A stretch of DNA of 64,000 nucleotides from Desulfocurvibacter africanus subsp. africanus DSM 2603 (GCF_000422545.1 NZ_AULZ01000021.1:1-64000), one strand, 5' to 3'. Positions 17,841 to 28,728 are shown, counted from the stretch's first letter. Notes: a model not told the origin generated them from the letters alone. Program-made: numbers and translations.

Positions 17841-18152
17841 GACTGGCTTCGCAAGCTATGCGGCAAACCACTTCGGACTGGAATTTCCACTGTGGAATGA
17901 TAATACTCTTAACAGCTTAGTGATACAGGAGTGGTTGACTCAGTTGTTGTCGGAAAAATGATGTCCTAATATTCCATGCCAGCACAAAATTAAGTAACTA
18001 GTATATGATCGAACCAGATTCCCTATCGGGCTTCCTCTAGAATTCTTCCGGTTGGCCTTGTGGGCAATGACTCTTGCTTTGTATTGGATTAGCTCTTATC
18101 ATGACTTCTCTTTTTCATCCCCCCCATGAGACTCATAGGAAGAGCGATTCAT
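17841..18152. other. AT-richer intergenic stretch before the phage repressor gene
   Basis: No gene is supported. Composition is clearly lower in GC than the flanks from about 17860 to 18120, as expected at the edge of acquired DNA. A short open frame here (17773-17961) overlaps the 6PGDH-like gene and lacks a ribosome binding site. Confidence 0.5.
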
Positions 18153-18824
18153 ATGGTATCATCGTTTGATTTGTTTCTAGAGCGTGTGCGCAAGGCCACC
18201 GGCGTCAAAACCCAAGTGGAGCTTGGTAAGGTGCTCGGCATCCGCCAATCCAGCATTTCAGATGCCAAGCGTCGAGGCTCCGTGCCTGCCGATTGGCTCA
18301 TGAAGCTTTTCAGGACCTACGGGCTCAACCCGGATTGGTTACTGGAGGGTGCAAGCCCAGTTTACCTCAAGCCTGGCGCGTCTCCGTCCAAGGGGCTTGA
18401 AGATGAAGCCGGCGCAGGCCAGCCCTCATCATCTCGCCTGGTAGGCGTGTCAAGCATGTTGGGCCGTGAGGACGAAAACGGCCAATGGCAGCCCGAGTGG
18501 ACCTTCCATATGGAGATCCCGGCCATGTTCCACCGCCCTTCGGTGCATGTGATGCAGGTGGACAGCGTGGACATGGCCCCGATCATCCTCAAGGGCGCTT
18601 TCGTGGGCATCGACACCATGCGCCGCAACATAGTGGATGGCGAGATATACGCCTTCCATGTCCCGCGCGAGGGGCTGATCATTAAGCGCGTCTTTCACGA
18701 CATGCATAGCGCCTCCTACAGGCTGGCGAGCATGGACCCGCGCTTCTCCGAGACGACCCTCACCCAGGCCCTCAAGGAGCAACGCTGCGTGGGCCGCGTG
18801 GTTTGGGTCATGCAGGATTTATAG
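18153..18824 (+). CDS. Phage-type CI repressor with HTH and S24-like domain
   Basis: About 223 aa. The N-terminus is a CI-family helix-turn-helix (TQVELGKVLGIRQSSISDAK) followed by PADWLMKLFRTYGLNPDWLL, typical of Bacteriophage CI repressor domains. The C-terminal part resembles S24 LexA-like peptidases: candidate Ser in VDSVDMAP and Lys in LIIKRVF. Whether it self-cleaves is not shown; no clear Ala-Gly cleavage site was identified. The ATG at 18153 is chosen because residues before it are not CI-like; AGGAAGAG lies 9-12 nt upstream. The next gene encodes GemA, so the pair is phage-derived. The flanks are chromosomal genes. Confidence 0.82.
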   Translation: MVSSFDLFLERVRKATGVKTQVELGKVLGIRQSSISDAKRRGSVPADWLMKLFRTYGLNPDWLLEGASPVYLKPGASPSKGLEDEAGAGQPSSSRLVGVSSMLGREDENGQWQPEWTFHMEIPAMFHRPSVHVMQVDSVDMAPIILKGAFVGIDTMRRNIVDGEIYAFHVPREGLIIKRVFHDMHSASYRLASMDPRFSETTLTQALKEQRCVGRVVWVMQDL

Positions 18825-18961
18825 ACGCCAATCGGAATGGTTGCGCGCATTGAAGGCGGGATGGTCCGGACAGGCCATTTCGCCTTTTTTCGTGCGTGCC
18901 GCGCGCCGGCCATGCGTGTATGCCGAATTGGAAAGGGCTCCGCCCGCCGAGGAGGTACGCC

Positions 18962-19513
18962 ATGGACAGCCGGGATTATCGCCGAGGCTTGCTGGCCAAG
19001 GTGCACATCGCCAGGAAGGATCTGGGGCTGACCGAGGAGGAATACCGGGCCACGCTGCGCGAGATGTTTGGCATTGAATCCGCCGCGCAGCTTTCGGAAG
19101 GGCAGCTTGGGGATCTCGTCGAGCATTTCCTGCACCGAGGCTGGCGCGGACCTCAAGACCTGTCGGACAGACCCGGTTATCTGGAGATTGCGGACAGCGA
19201 CCCCTACGCCCGCCAGAAACGCTACATTCTGGCCCTGGCCCGGCGTTTGGGCTGGCGGCCCGGCGTGCTGCAACGCTACATGCGCGCCAAGGTCCGGTCT
19301 TCGTCCCTGGCTCACCTGCATGACCCGACCAAGCTCAACCTTCTGGCCCGCGACCTCTGGGGCCGCTGCGTGCGCCAAGGCATTGATCCGGCGGCCAAAG
19401 GGGAGCCCAAGCCCCCCCAAAGGCCCGACGAACCGGCGGAAGGCGCTGGCGGTGAAGGAAGCGAATCCGGAACAAGACGCAGACCGCAGCGCAAGGCCCG
19501 GGACAAGAGTTAA
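18962..19513 (+). CDS. GemA-like regulatory protein (phage Mu gp16 family, DUF1018)
   Basis: A 183-aa protein whose N-terminal two thirds match GemA/gp16 (DUF1018): KVHIARKDLGLTEEEYRATL, a pattern shared by Mu-like phages. The last 40 residues are a Pro/Arg/Lys-rich low-complexity tail. AGGAGG 6 nt before the ATG decides the start. In Mu, GemA influences host gene expression and DNA topology. Here it follows a CI-type repressor by 137 nt, but no transposase, head or tail genes follow, so this is a remnant or a domesticated pair. Confidence 0.78.
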   Translation: MDSRDYRRGLLAKVHIARKDLGLTEEEYRATLREMFGIESAAQLSEGQLGDLVEHFLHRGWRGPQDLSDRPGYLEIADSDPYARQKRYILALARRLGWRPGVLQRYMRAKVRSSSLAHLHDPTKLNLLARDLWGRCVRQGIDPAAKGEPKPPQRPDEPAEGAGGEGSESGTRRRPQRKARDKS

Positions 19514-19583
19514 GACAAATTGCAGAAGAACCGGGAAGGGCATTGCCTGCCAGAGCGGCTCGCTCCTCCCCAGGCCCCACCTA

Positions 19584-19605
19584 CCAGGGGCGGACGCGCC
19601 CCTGG
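19584..19605 (+). terminator. GC-rich hairpin after the GemA gene
   Basis: Perfect 9-bp stem CCAGGGGCG/CGCCCCTGG with a 4-nt loop, 70 nt after the gemA stop. There is no U-run, so intrinsic termination is uncertain. The surrounding 19514-19696 has no gene. Confidence 0.4.
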
Positions 19606-19696
19606 ACCCTCGAAGTTCGTTGGCGAATTGCCATGGGGCAGCTTGCGCATAAGCAAACCCCGCCAGGTTGTTACCTGACAGGGTTCTCGTGTCAGC

Positions 19697-19837
19697 TACA
19701 GCAGATTCCTTTTAAGAGATTGCTTTTAAGACGCCCGCTTCGGCGTTGACGGCGCAAGTGAATTGCGCCGCCGCTTATGCTCTGCAAGCCATGCCGACGC
19801 ATGGCTTGCAGAGCATTTTCAAAAGCAAAATACTCTA
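19697..19837 (+). repeat. Inverted-end repeat element, copy 3 (diverged, 141 bp)
   Basis: Same architecture as the other copies. The left end is duplicated (GATTCCTTTTAAGA followed by GATTGCTTTTAAGA), the inner segment differs (CGCCGCTTATGCTCTGC), and the right end has TACTCTA instead of TGCTCTA. Both internal hairpins remain. This is the most diverged copy in the window. Confidence 0.9.
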
Positions 19838-19891
19838 ATTGCTTATCCGGAAAAGGGCTGTGGCCGCCTTCCAGGTCTTTGCCTGAGCTTG

Positions 19892-20140
19892 TTATGTATC
19901 TTGATCCCGTGCTGGCGTTGGCACCGGAGGCGGGACGTAGCCGGCGGGTGGCTCGGATTCCTGTACGTCGGGCTTGGCTTTTTTCTGCTCCTGTTGCTTC
20001 CGCCATTCCTCGAAGGCGGGGTTCACGGGAGCCTCGCGCGGCGCGTCCGAGTCCGGTTTATCCGGCCCACAGGCAGCGCATCCCCACACGGACACCGCCA
20101 GCAGCACGCAGCAGGTCAGGCTGGCAAGCAGACGCTTCAT
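19892..20140 (-). CDS. Small lipoprotein, 82 aa
   Basis: Signal peptide MKRLLASLTCCVLLAVSVW followed by a Cys-containing processing region (GCAACG) and a Pro/Lys/Glu-rich unstructured tail. GGGAGG precedes the ATG. The ATG overlaps the stop of the papain-like protease gene in an ATGA arrangement, so translation is probably coupled. No family recognised. It may accompany or anchor the protease at the cell envelope; that is inference from coupling only. Confidence 0.7.
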   Translation of the reverse strand: MKRLLASLTCCVLLAVSVWGCAACGPDKPDSDAPREAPVNPAFEEWRKQQEQKKAKPDVQESEPPAGYVPPPVPTPARDQDT

Positions 20141-23100
20141 GATCGGCCTCCCTTGATTGTCATGCGGCGCATGCGCCATGCCAGGGCCGCGGCGGCCAGC
20201 AGGACCCACTCCAGGCCCAAACCGGCGCCCGAGGTCATGACGCAGCCGCCACCGCCACCACCAGAGGATTGTCCGCCATCGCCGTCCGGATTGTCCAGAC
20301 CATCCTTGTCCTGGCCATCGTCCATGGCCGCATCGGGCTCGCCAAGGACGAGGCGCAGCTCGTCCTCGCCGATGAGACCGGCCTTGTCGCGCACGCGCAG
20401 CCGAAAGACCGGGTCCTGGTCGCCTTGGGCATCGGCAAGATCGATGACAGGTGCGGCCGAGGCCGGATCAGCTATGGCGACTGGGCTGCCCGCGATCTGC
20501 AGCCACTCGTAAGCCAGGTTTTCGGTCTGGTCGTCGCTGGAAGCAGCGGCGTCGGGTCGGTATTCGCTCAGGCCGTCGATGACCACATCGGCTCCGGCCC
20601 TTGCCTTGGGCGCGGTCTGGTTGAGGCTGCCCAGGACGTTGACCACGACCTGGTCGCTGCTGGACAGGCCGTTTGCGTCGGTCACGGTGATCTCGAAGGC
20701 CAGGCTTTCGCCCCAGGCGCTTGAATTCGGGGCCGTGAAGTAAGGCTTGTCCGTATCCGCATCCATGAGATCCACGGCCGTGCCGGCGACCTGGGTCCAA
20801 GCGTAGTAGGCGATGGAGCCGCTGGCCTGGGCCGCGCTGGCCGAGCCGTCCAGGGTCACGTTGCCGCCGGGCTGCGCGGTGCGCACCGGACCGGCCTCGG
20901 CCAGGGGCGGCGTGCCGTCCATGCCCACGAAAACGCGGCAGATGTCGGTGGTGGCATGCGCGCTGCCAGACGTGCTCACCGTGAGCTTGAAGGTCAGCGC
21001 CGCCGGAGTCGCCGGAGCCGTGAACGAAACCGTGGCCGCGTTGGGGTTGTCGAGTTGCACCGCCGGGGTGCCGATCTGCTCCCAGGCATAGGTCATGGCC
21101 CCATTTTGAGGATGGCGCGAGTGCGAGCCGTTCAGCGTAACGCTCGCGCCGGTCTGTACGTGCTGGTCCTGGCCAGCCGAAGCCTGGGGCGTGTCATTGT
21201 CCATGATCCGCACAAGGCAGGTATCCGAAACGCTTTGGCCGCCGGCGCTGACCGTCAGGCGGAACGTAAGCAGTGCTCCGTTTGGACCGACCTGCGGGGC
21301 CGTGAAGGTCGGCTGGGCCGACGTGGTGCTAGATAGGCTCACACTGGGGCCGGCGGTCTGGGCCCAGGCCAGGCTTGCGCCGGTAACTCCTCCGGCCGCG
21401 CCGGAGAGGCGCACCGCGCCGCTCTCACGGACGAGCACGTCCTGCCCCGCGTTGGCCGTGGGCTTGGGCGTATTGCCCCCGTCATCCGGGGTATCGTCAC
21501 CACCGGAATCATCTCCGCCGGAATCGTCGCCACCCGAATCGTCACCGCCCGAGTCTCCGTCGTCCTGGTTCGGATTCGTTCCTCCGGAATACTCCTGAAG
21601 ATTGGTCAGGCCGTCGCCATCGGAGTCGGCGGCGGCATCGTTGCTCTTGGGATTGAGGCTGTAGGTGACTTCCCAGCCATCGGGCATGCCGTCGCCGTCG
21701 GTATCGGCCTTGGCCGGGTTGGTGCCGAGTTCGTATTCCTTCAGGTTGCTCAGGCCGTCCTGTTCATAGTCGCCGGCCCCGGTCTGGGCCAGGTCGCCGA
21801 AGTACTGGCGCTCCCAGGCGTCGTCCAGCCCGTCGCCATCCGAATCAGGATCGGCCGGGGCGCTGCCCGCAGCGCGGGCAAAGGCCTTGACGCACACGTC
21901 CCGGCCGTTTTGGCCCATGTCGGTCCAGGACGTGCCGTTGCCGCTCATGTAGCTGCGTCCGCTGGCGGACGTGGCCTTGGAGGAATAGTTGCTCTGGGCC
22001 GCTTCCACGGGCACCAGGTATGTGGTGCCGGAGGTCGTGCTGACTTTGACGACCACGGAGAACTTCTCGCCTGGGGACACGCGCACGGGCGTGGGCAGGT
22101 CCACGGTGAAGTAGCCCGACTCGGCGGAGGTGCCGCTGACTTCGGCCACTGGGCCGGAAGCGTTCACCGGACTGCCCGAAGCCGGATTCTTGTACACGCG
22201 GATGGTGTAGCTGGTGGCTGGAGCCGCGGCATAGGTGCTCACGGCGAAGATATCCTGCTCCGTGCTGCCCTGGACGGGAAACACGTTGCCGTAGGACGGG
22301 CTTGATCCGCTGCCGTAGGTCGATGTCCAGCCCAGGGTGTCATATTGATATATCTGCGAGTACGCGCCGGCCTGGCCGAAGCCGAAGCTGTAGGCCGAGC
22401 CGTCGTAACCGAGCTTGCTGTCGTAGTAGGAGACGTAGAAGTAGCCTTTTTCACCAAAGCTCGTGCCCCAGCTGTTCTTGATGATGAACGCGCCGTTGCC
22501 CGGGGGAGGGCTGGGGAAGTTGGCGGCCGGGTAATTGTCGTCCCAGCCCACGATGACCACGGCGTGGTTGGCCGGGGTCGTGCCGGAATAGTAGTGCGCT
22601 GCCGTGGACGACTTGTAATGGCTCGTCGAGGTGCTCGTGTAGTGGCTCGTGTAGACGCCGCCGTGATCCATGACCGCCTGCTTGAGGAACTCGTTGTCCA
22701 ACGATCCGGTACGCGCGGGCAGGTAGGCCATGTTCCTGAGCCACTTGCGCGCCGCGATGGTCTGCGAGGTCGTGCTGCCGGTTTCGTAAGGGTCGTCGCT
22801 CTCCAATACGGGGCCAGCGCCGCGTGCCAGGTAGGCCGTGGACATCATGTGGTTGCCGCCTGCGCAGGGTCCCAGGTCGAATCCGTGGTTGTTCTTGAGG
22901 TTGTCCTCGGAAAAATCCAGGGATTCTCCTGGCATGAGCGCGGATTCGATGCTGGCCATGGTGGCGAAGGACCAGCAGGCCCCGCAACTGCCTTGGTCGC
23001 GGATGGCCGTGATCCGGCCGGTATTGCGCAGGTCGAAGCTGGCGGGCAGGTTGGCGCGCAGGATCTGCAGCCCCATGGGGGTCATGGGCTTCTGCTTGAT

Positions 23101-23271
23101 GGTCACTGGAAGAGGGACGAGGCCTGGTTCCAGGTCGCCGTTTCGTATGCGCTCCATGATGTGCGCAAATTCCGGGTTGGGTGGTTCCTTTTCGGGCTCC
23201 AGGGCCTGGGCCTGGAAGGGTTGGGCCAGCAGGATGAGCAGGGCCGCGACTATAGCGAAAAAAGCATTCAT
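20137..23271 (-). CDS. Secreted papain-like (C1) cysteine protease with Ca-binding and Ig-like repeats and a C-terminal sorting tail
   Basis: About 1044 aa. A signal peptide (1-24) leads to a C1A catalytic domain with QGSCGACW (catalytic Cys99), His236 in NHAVVIVGW and Asn266 in NSWG. A beta-rich region of the 'lectin-like' type found in such proteases follows (about 290-470). Next come thrombospondin-type-3-like calcium repeats (DSDGDGLDD, DTDGDGMPD, DSDGDGLTN), a DDSGG tandem repeat linker, and four PKD/Ig-like repeats. The C-terminus is a Gly run plus Cys, one membrane helix and a basic RMRRM tail, as in sorting signals of the GlyGly/MYXO/JDVT-CTERM kind. The ATG at 23271 has AAGGA upstream. 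Predicted surface-anchored or processed. Confidence 0.88.
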   Translation of the reverse strand: MNAFFAIVAALLILLAQPFQAQALEPEKEPPNPEFAHIMERIRNGDLEPGLVPLPVTIKQKPMTPMGLQILRANLPASFDLRNTGRITAIRDQGSCGACWSFATMASIESALMPGESLDFSEDNLKNNHGFDLGPCAGGNHMMSTAYLARGAGPVLESDDPYETGSTTSQTIAARKWLRNMAYLPARTGSLDNEFLKQAVMDHGGVYTSHYTSTSTSHYKSSTAAHYYSGTTPANHAVVIVGWDDNYPAANFPSPPPGNGAFIIKNSWGTSFGEKGYFYVSYYDSKLGYDGSAYSFGFGQAGAYSQIYQYDTLGWTSTYGSGSSPSYGNVFPVQGSTEQDIFAVSTYAAAPATSYTIRVYKNPASGSPVNASGPVAEVSGTSAESGYFTVDLPTPVRVSPGEKFSVVVKVSTTSGTTYLVPVEAAQSNYSSKATSASGRSYMSGNGTSWTDMGQNGRDVCVKAFARAAGSAPADPDSDGDGLDDAWERQYFGDLAQTGAGDYEQDGLSNLKEYELGTNPAKADTDGDGMPDGWEVTYSLNPKSNDAAADSDGDGLTNLQEYSGGTNPNQDDGDSGGDDSGGDDSGGDDSGGDDTPDDGGNTPKPTANAGQDVLVRESGAVRLSGAAGGVTGASLAWAQTAGPSVSLSSTTSAQPTFTAPQVGPNGALLTFRLTVSAGGQSVSDTCLVRIMDNDTPQASAGQDQHVQTGASVTLNGSHSRHPQNGAMTYAWEQIGTPAVQLDNPNAATVSFTAPATPAALTFKLTVSTSGSAHATTDICRVFVGMDGTPPLAEAGPVRTAQPGGNVTLDGSASAAQASGSIAYYAWTQVAGTAVDLMDADTDKPYFTAPNSSAWGESLAFEITVTDANGLSSSDQVVVNVLGSLNQTAPKARAGADVVIDGLSEYRPDAAASSDDQTENLAYEWLQIAGSPVAIADPASAAPVIDLADAQGDQDPVFRLRVRDKAGLIGEDELRLVLGEPDAAMDDGQDKDGLDNPDGDGGQSSGGGGGGCVMTSGAGLGLEWVLLAAAALAWRMRRMTIKGGRS

Positions 23272-23538
23272 GAAGCGATTCCTTGCGTTTGGGGGGCGTG
23301 GGACGCTCCCGCGGGGCAGAATGGGCCCGGCAGGCAAGGATGCATACTGCACGGCCTGTACCGATGGAGCTATGCGCGAACAGGCGCGGACATGCGCGGC
23401 ATCGGAAGACGCATAAGCGGGATGGTGCGGCCGGGCAGGCCAGCCGCAAGGTGTGACTACATCACGATTGGCGTGACGTGAGGTGCATGGAGGAGATCAA
23501 TCCTCGGCAACAGAGGCGCGCCGCAGGATGTTCGAAAT

Positions 23539-24093
23539 TCAATTCCGGATCAGGCCAAGCCAGGGGCAAGCGTCTTCTTCTCCACGGCGGAAGCAGTCGT
23601 CCACGCAGGCGGACAGGAGCCGGTAGGCGCTAAGGCCGAAGGAGCGCAGCCAGAAGAGTTTTTCGGGCAGCAGCCCCTGGTTTATGGAGAAGAAGCCGGC
23701 CTTGACGGTCTTGCCTTCGTACAGGTCGCCAAGGCCGAGCCCGTGCGTGTCGAGTACTGGCTTGAGCGTGGCGTACAGGGCGTGCACCTCGTCCACCAGC
23801 CGGTCCATGGGGAAGCCGCGCAGGACTCCGGGGAAACGCTCGCTACGCTCAAGGCTCTTGGGGGCATTCTCGTTATACTCGGCAAGCAGCGATACGGAGA
23901 AGAGAGGAAACAGGCGACTGCCCAACTCGCCGATAGCCTGGCGCTGGAGGAATTCGTACTCAGGGGTGTCAAGCTGGCTGCGCGCGGACTGCACCAGTTC
24001 CACGGCGCGATAGAATTCGTGCAGGGCCGTTACGACACGCGGAAACGGCACCATGCGCATGTAGGCATGGATTGCGAAGCGCTGCTCGTACAT
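23539..24093 (-). CDS. Conserved hypothetical protein, 184 aa
   Basis: Soluble, mostly helical protein with no signal peptide. It starts MYEQRFAIHAYMRMVPFPRV after a strong GGAGG ribosome binding site with 8-nt spacing. Three Cys lie near the C-terminus (CVDDCF and CPWLG). I do not recognise a family. It stands alone between the C1 protease and the M48 protease on the same strand. Confidence 0.72.
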   Translation of the reverse strand: MYEQRFAIHAYMRMVPFPRVVTALHEFYRAVELVQSARSQLDTPEYEFLQRQAIGELGSRLFPLFSVSLLAEYNENAPKSLERSERFPGVLRGFPMDRLVDEVHALYATLKPVLDTHGLGLGDLYEGKTVKAGFFSINQGLLPEKLFWLRSFGLSAYRLLSACVDDCFRRGEEDACPWLGLIRN

Positions 24094-24231
24094 GAGAAGG
24101 TCCTCCAATGGAATCGGAGGACCCTATCGTATAGGAATTGCTTAGACAACCATAAGCTGTCGCATGAAGCTGATGGTGCATCGCCGGGACGGCAGAGCGT
24201 TGGCTCGTCCACGGCAGCGGCAAGTGGGCAG

Positions 24232-25017
24232 CTAGCGCGCCGGCTGGTAGTACTTCTGGGCTTCGGCCAGATGCTTGCGAATGTTCGCGATGCGCTGCTG
24301 GTCCGAGGGGTGCGTGGACAGGAAGGCAGGCGGCTTGTCGCCGGGGGCCTGCATCATGTTCTGCCACAGCTCGATGGAGGCCTCGGGCGGGTAGCCGGCC
24401 TTGGCCATGAGAATGATGCCGATACGATCGGACTCGCTCTCCTGAGTGCGCGAGTAGGGCATGACCACGCCATAGTTGGCCGCGATGCCGAAAGCTTCCA
24501 TGACCGTGGGCGACAGGCCCAAGGTTGATCCGGCAATGCCGGTGCCGAGCTGGGTGGCCGCGGCGACGCTCATGCGTTCCGAGCCGTGCCTGGCCAGCAC
24601 GTGGGCGATCTCGTGACCGATAACCGCGGCAAGCTGGGGCTCGGTGCGCGCGTACTTGAACAGTCCCTCATAGACGAACACGTGGCCGCCGGGCAGGGCG
24701 AAGGCGTTGGGCACGTCCTTGCCTACCAGGTGGAACTGCCATTTGTACTGGCTCTCGGTCACGGCAGCGATGCGCTGGCCCACGCGCTGGACCATCTGCG
24801 CCTGGGGCGTGCCGGTGACGACAGGCTCCTTGGTCAGCACTTCCTGGGCGGCCTGGTTGCCCATTTCGCTGGCCTGGTCGTCGCCCACCAGCATGAGCTG
24901 CTGGCGGCCGGTGTAGGGAGCCTCGGCGCAGGCTGCCAGGATCGCGGCCAGCGTCGCGGCCAAGGCCAGAATCATTACCAGTGTGCGCGGGAAAGCAAAG
25001 CTCGGGTTCATGTCCAT
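24232..25017 (-). CDS. M48-family metalloprotease, lipoprotein
   Basis: About 261 aa. The N-terminal signal ends in lipobox LAAC, so it is probably an outer-membrane or periplasmic lipoprotein. The zinc motif HEIAHVLARHG (HExxH) is intact, followed by the ESESDRIG block that supplies the third zinc ligand. This is the LoiP/YcaL/BepA-like class of single-domain periplasmic M48 proteases involved in outer-membrane protein quality control. The C-terminus has LSTHPSDQQRI, conserved in the family. Start is one of two ATGs (25017 or 25011); longer forms run into the upstream methyltransferase gene. Confidence 0.9.
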   Translation of the reverse strand: MDMNPSFAFPRTLVMILALAATLAAILAACAEAPYTGRQQLMLVGDDQASEMGNQAAQEVLTKEPVVTGTPQAQMVQRVGQRIAAVTESQYKWQFHLVGKDVPNAFALPGGHVFVYEGLFKYARTEPQLAAVIGHEIAHVLARHGSERMSVAAATQLGTGIAGSTLGLSPTVMEAFGIAANYGVVMPYSRTQESESDRIGIILMAKAGYPPEASIELWQNMMQAPGDKPPAFLSTHPSDQQRIANIRKHLAEAQKYYQPAR

Positions 25018-25039
25018 TGCATAGCGCGCCACAGCCCTC

Positions 25040-25660
25040 TCAGGCAAGGGTTTGCGGCAGGCATTTTGCGCTTGCCTGCTTTTCGCCAAGGCGTTCCAGC
25101 AGATAAAGCACTTCACGGTTTACGGGCTTGTTGACCTGCTCGTAGCGTGCGACCCGCCAGATGGTCGGGGCCAGGGACCCGCACCAAGCGGCGATTGCCT
25201 CGCCTTCGGCTTGGCCGCCGGGATGGCCGGTGTACACGGCGATGGATACGATTCCGCCAGGAGCCATGAACGGCAGGAGAACCGCGAGCGCGGCAAGGGT
25301 GGTTTCAGGCCTGGTGATTATGCGGCGGTCGCTGCCCGGCAGAAAACCCAGGTTGAATGTGGCCGCGCGCACACGCCCTTGGGACTCGGGCGGCAAATGC
25401 TCGGTCAGACGTTCGTGGCCCGCCCGGAAGATCTGCACGCGTTCGAGCAACCCGGCCGCGGCCAGGCGCTCGCGCGCCCGGTGGATGGCCACCTCCTGGA
25501 TGTCGAAGCAAAAAACTTTGCCTGCCTGCCCCACGCTCTCGGCCAGCAGCACGGCGTCACGGCCGTTGCCGAGCGTGGCGTCCACGGCCAGATCGCCGGG
25601 GCGCAATGCCTGATGCAGGATGGACGCGGAGAAGTCTAGGAAGTCTGGGAGGTATGTCAC
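25040..25660 (-). CDS. Class I SAM methyltransferase, MnmM/YtqB-like
   Basis: About 206 aa with SAM-binding motif AVDATLGNGRDAVLLAE, the catalytic-region block FNLGFLPGSD and the family-specific YTGHPGGQAEGEAI. These match the YtqB/MnmM family, which methylates nm5s2U34 of tRNA in Bacillus. GTG at 25660 is preferred as start; a TTG at 25699 would add 13 residues of poor similarity. It lies 22 nt upstream of the M48 gene and may be cotranscribed. Substrate here is inferred. Confidence 0.78.
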   Translation of the reverse strand: MTYLPDFLDFSASILHQALRPGDLAVDATLGNGRDAVLLAESVGQAGKVFCFDIQEVAIHRARERLAAAGLLERVQIFRAGHERLTEHLPPESQGRVRAATFNLGFLPGSDRRIITRPETTLAALAVLLPFMAPGGIVSIAVYTGHPGGQAEGEAIAAWCGSLAPTIWRVARYEQVNKPVNREVLYLLERLGEKQASAKCLPQTLA

Positions 25661-25831
25661 GGCGTTGTCTCTCGACCGGCTTGAGTATGTTCGCGGCAAT
25701 GCCTACGACGCCTCGATCAGCCTGTCCATGTTTCATCCCACTGAAATTGAAAAAAGTCTGGCGCTGTTTCAAACGTTTAGCTAATGGATTATACCAGTAA
25801 GGGTTAGAAATAATGCAATGGGGTGTAGATC

Positions 25832-27922
<2,091 letters not shown>

Positions 27923-27925
<3 letters not shown>

Positions 27926-28051
27926 AGCAGCTTGCTTTTAAGACGCCCGCTCCGGCGTTGACGGCGCAAGTGAATTGCGCCTACGCCGAAGCTAGCGGCA
28001 AGCCATGCCGACGCATGGCTTGCAGAGCATTTTCAAAAGCAAAATGCTCTA
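27923..28051 (+). repeat. Inverted-end repeat element, copy 4
   Basis: Complete 129-bp copy with left end TAGAGCAGCTTGCTTTT and the inner variant GCCGAAGCTAGCGGC. Its first three bases serve as the TAG stop of the hybrid kinase. It lies in direct orientation with copy 5, about 950 bp away. Confidence 0.95.
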
Positions 28052-28185
28052 AAGCCCTTTTCCCGGCAGGCCTCTTGCCTCCAGACCGGTAAACGCTTAA
28101 GTTTATCTCACCGGGCGCCACAAGACGGCATGCGACTTGTGGTGCTCCTTTTTTTCAACACCAATCAGACGGAGCGACAGGACAC

Positions 28186-28665
28186 GTGACTCACCAGGCA
28201 GGAGATTTCGTTGAGGCGCACTGTGGCAAGTGTGGGGATGCCTTAAGGCACGCGGTGGTAGCGCTCGTGAACGGCGAGGTGGTCAAGGTCCAGTGCATGG
28301 TCTGCGGCTCCACGCACAAGTACAAGCCCACCACCCGCCAAGCCAAGACCGATAGCCCTGGCACCGTGCGCCGCACCAAAACCGCTTCGGGCGTGTCCAC
28401 CACCCGAGTGTCCACTCCGCGCTCCCCGGCCAAGGCTACTTCGTCCTCGGGCAAAGCGGCCCGCGGACGCCGCGACTGGGAGGAGCAGATGGCCAAGCGC
28501 GACGTATCCACGGCCAAACCCTATAGCATGGGCGCTTGCTTCGCCGAGGGTGATCTTGTGGATCATTCCAAGTTCGGCTTCGGCATCGTCACCAAGACCA
28601 CGCGCCCCGACAAGATGGTTATTTTGTTCGAGGAAGGCCCCAAAGTTCTGCGCTGCACCCTGTAA
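28186..28665 (+). CDS. Zinc-ribbon-like conserved protein, 159 aa
   Basis: The N-terminus has two CxxC knuckles (HCGKCGDAL and QCMVCGSTH), likely one zinc site. A basic, Ser/Thr/Lys-rich linker (about 50-105) follows, then a C-terminal domain (CFAEGDLVDHSKFGFGIV) resembling small DNA- or RNA-associated beta-barrels. GTG start after AGGACAC. A strong terminator follows 27 nt after the stop. Family not characterised; nucleic-acid binding is inferred from the zinc knuckle and basic linker. It is bracketed by two direct repeat copies. Confidence 0.75.
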   Translation: MTHQAGDFVEAHCGKCGDALRHAVVALVNGEVVKVQCMVCGSTHKYKPTTRQAKTDSPGTVRRTKTASGVSTTRVSTPRSPAKATSSSGKAARGRRDWEEQMAKRDVSTAKPYSMGACFAEGDLVDHSKFGFGIVTKTTRPDKMVILFEEGPKVLRCTL

Positions 28666-28691
28666 GCGCGCATGTATCTTGACCCGCGTTT

Positions 28692-28728
28692 AAAAGGGGC
28701 GACCGCCTTTGCGACGGTCGTCCCTTTT
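28692..28728 (+). terminator. Intrinsic terminator after the zinc-ribbon gene
   Basis: 14-bp stem AAAAGGGGCGACCG/CGGTCGTCCCTTTT with one G-U pair and a 9-nt loop; the right arm ends in TTTT. Works as a classical rho-independent terminator on the plus strand and possibly in both directions. Confidence 0.88.

Noticed and set aside
17773-17961. Short plus-strand ORF after the 6PGDH-like gene
   Set aside because: Overlaps the end of a better-supported gene, no ribosome binding site, no recognisable sequence.
18061-18078. Sigma-54-like sequence TGGGCAATGACTCTTGCT before the phage repressor
   Set aside because: Spacing between the invariant GG and GC is 11 or 12 nt instead of 10.
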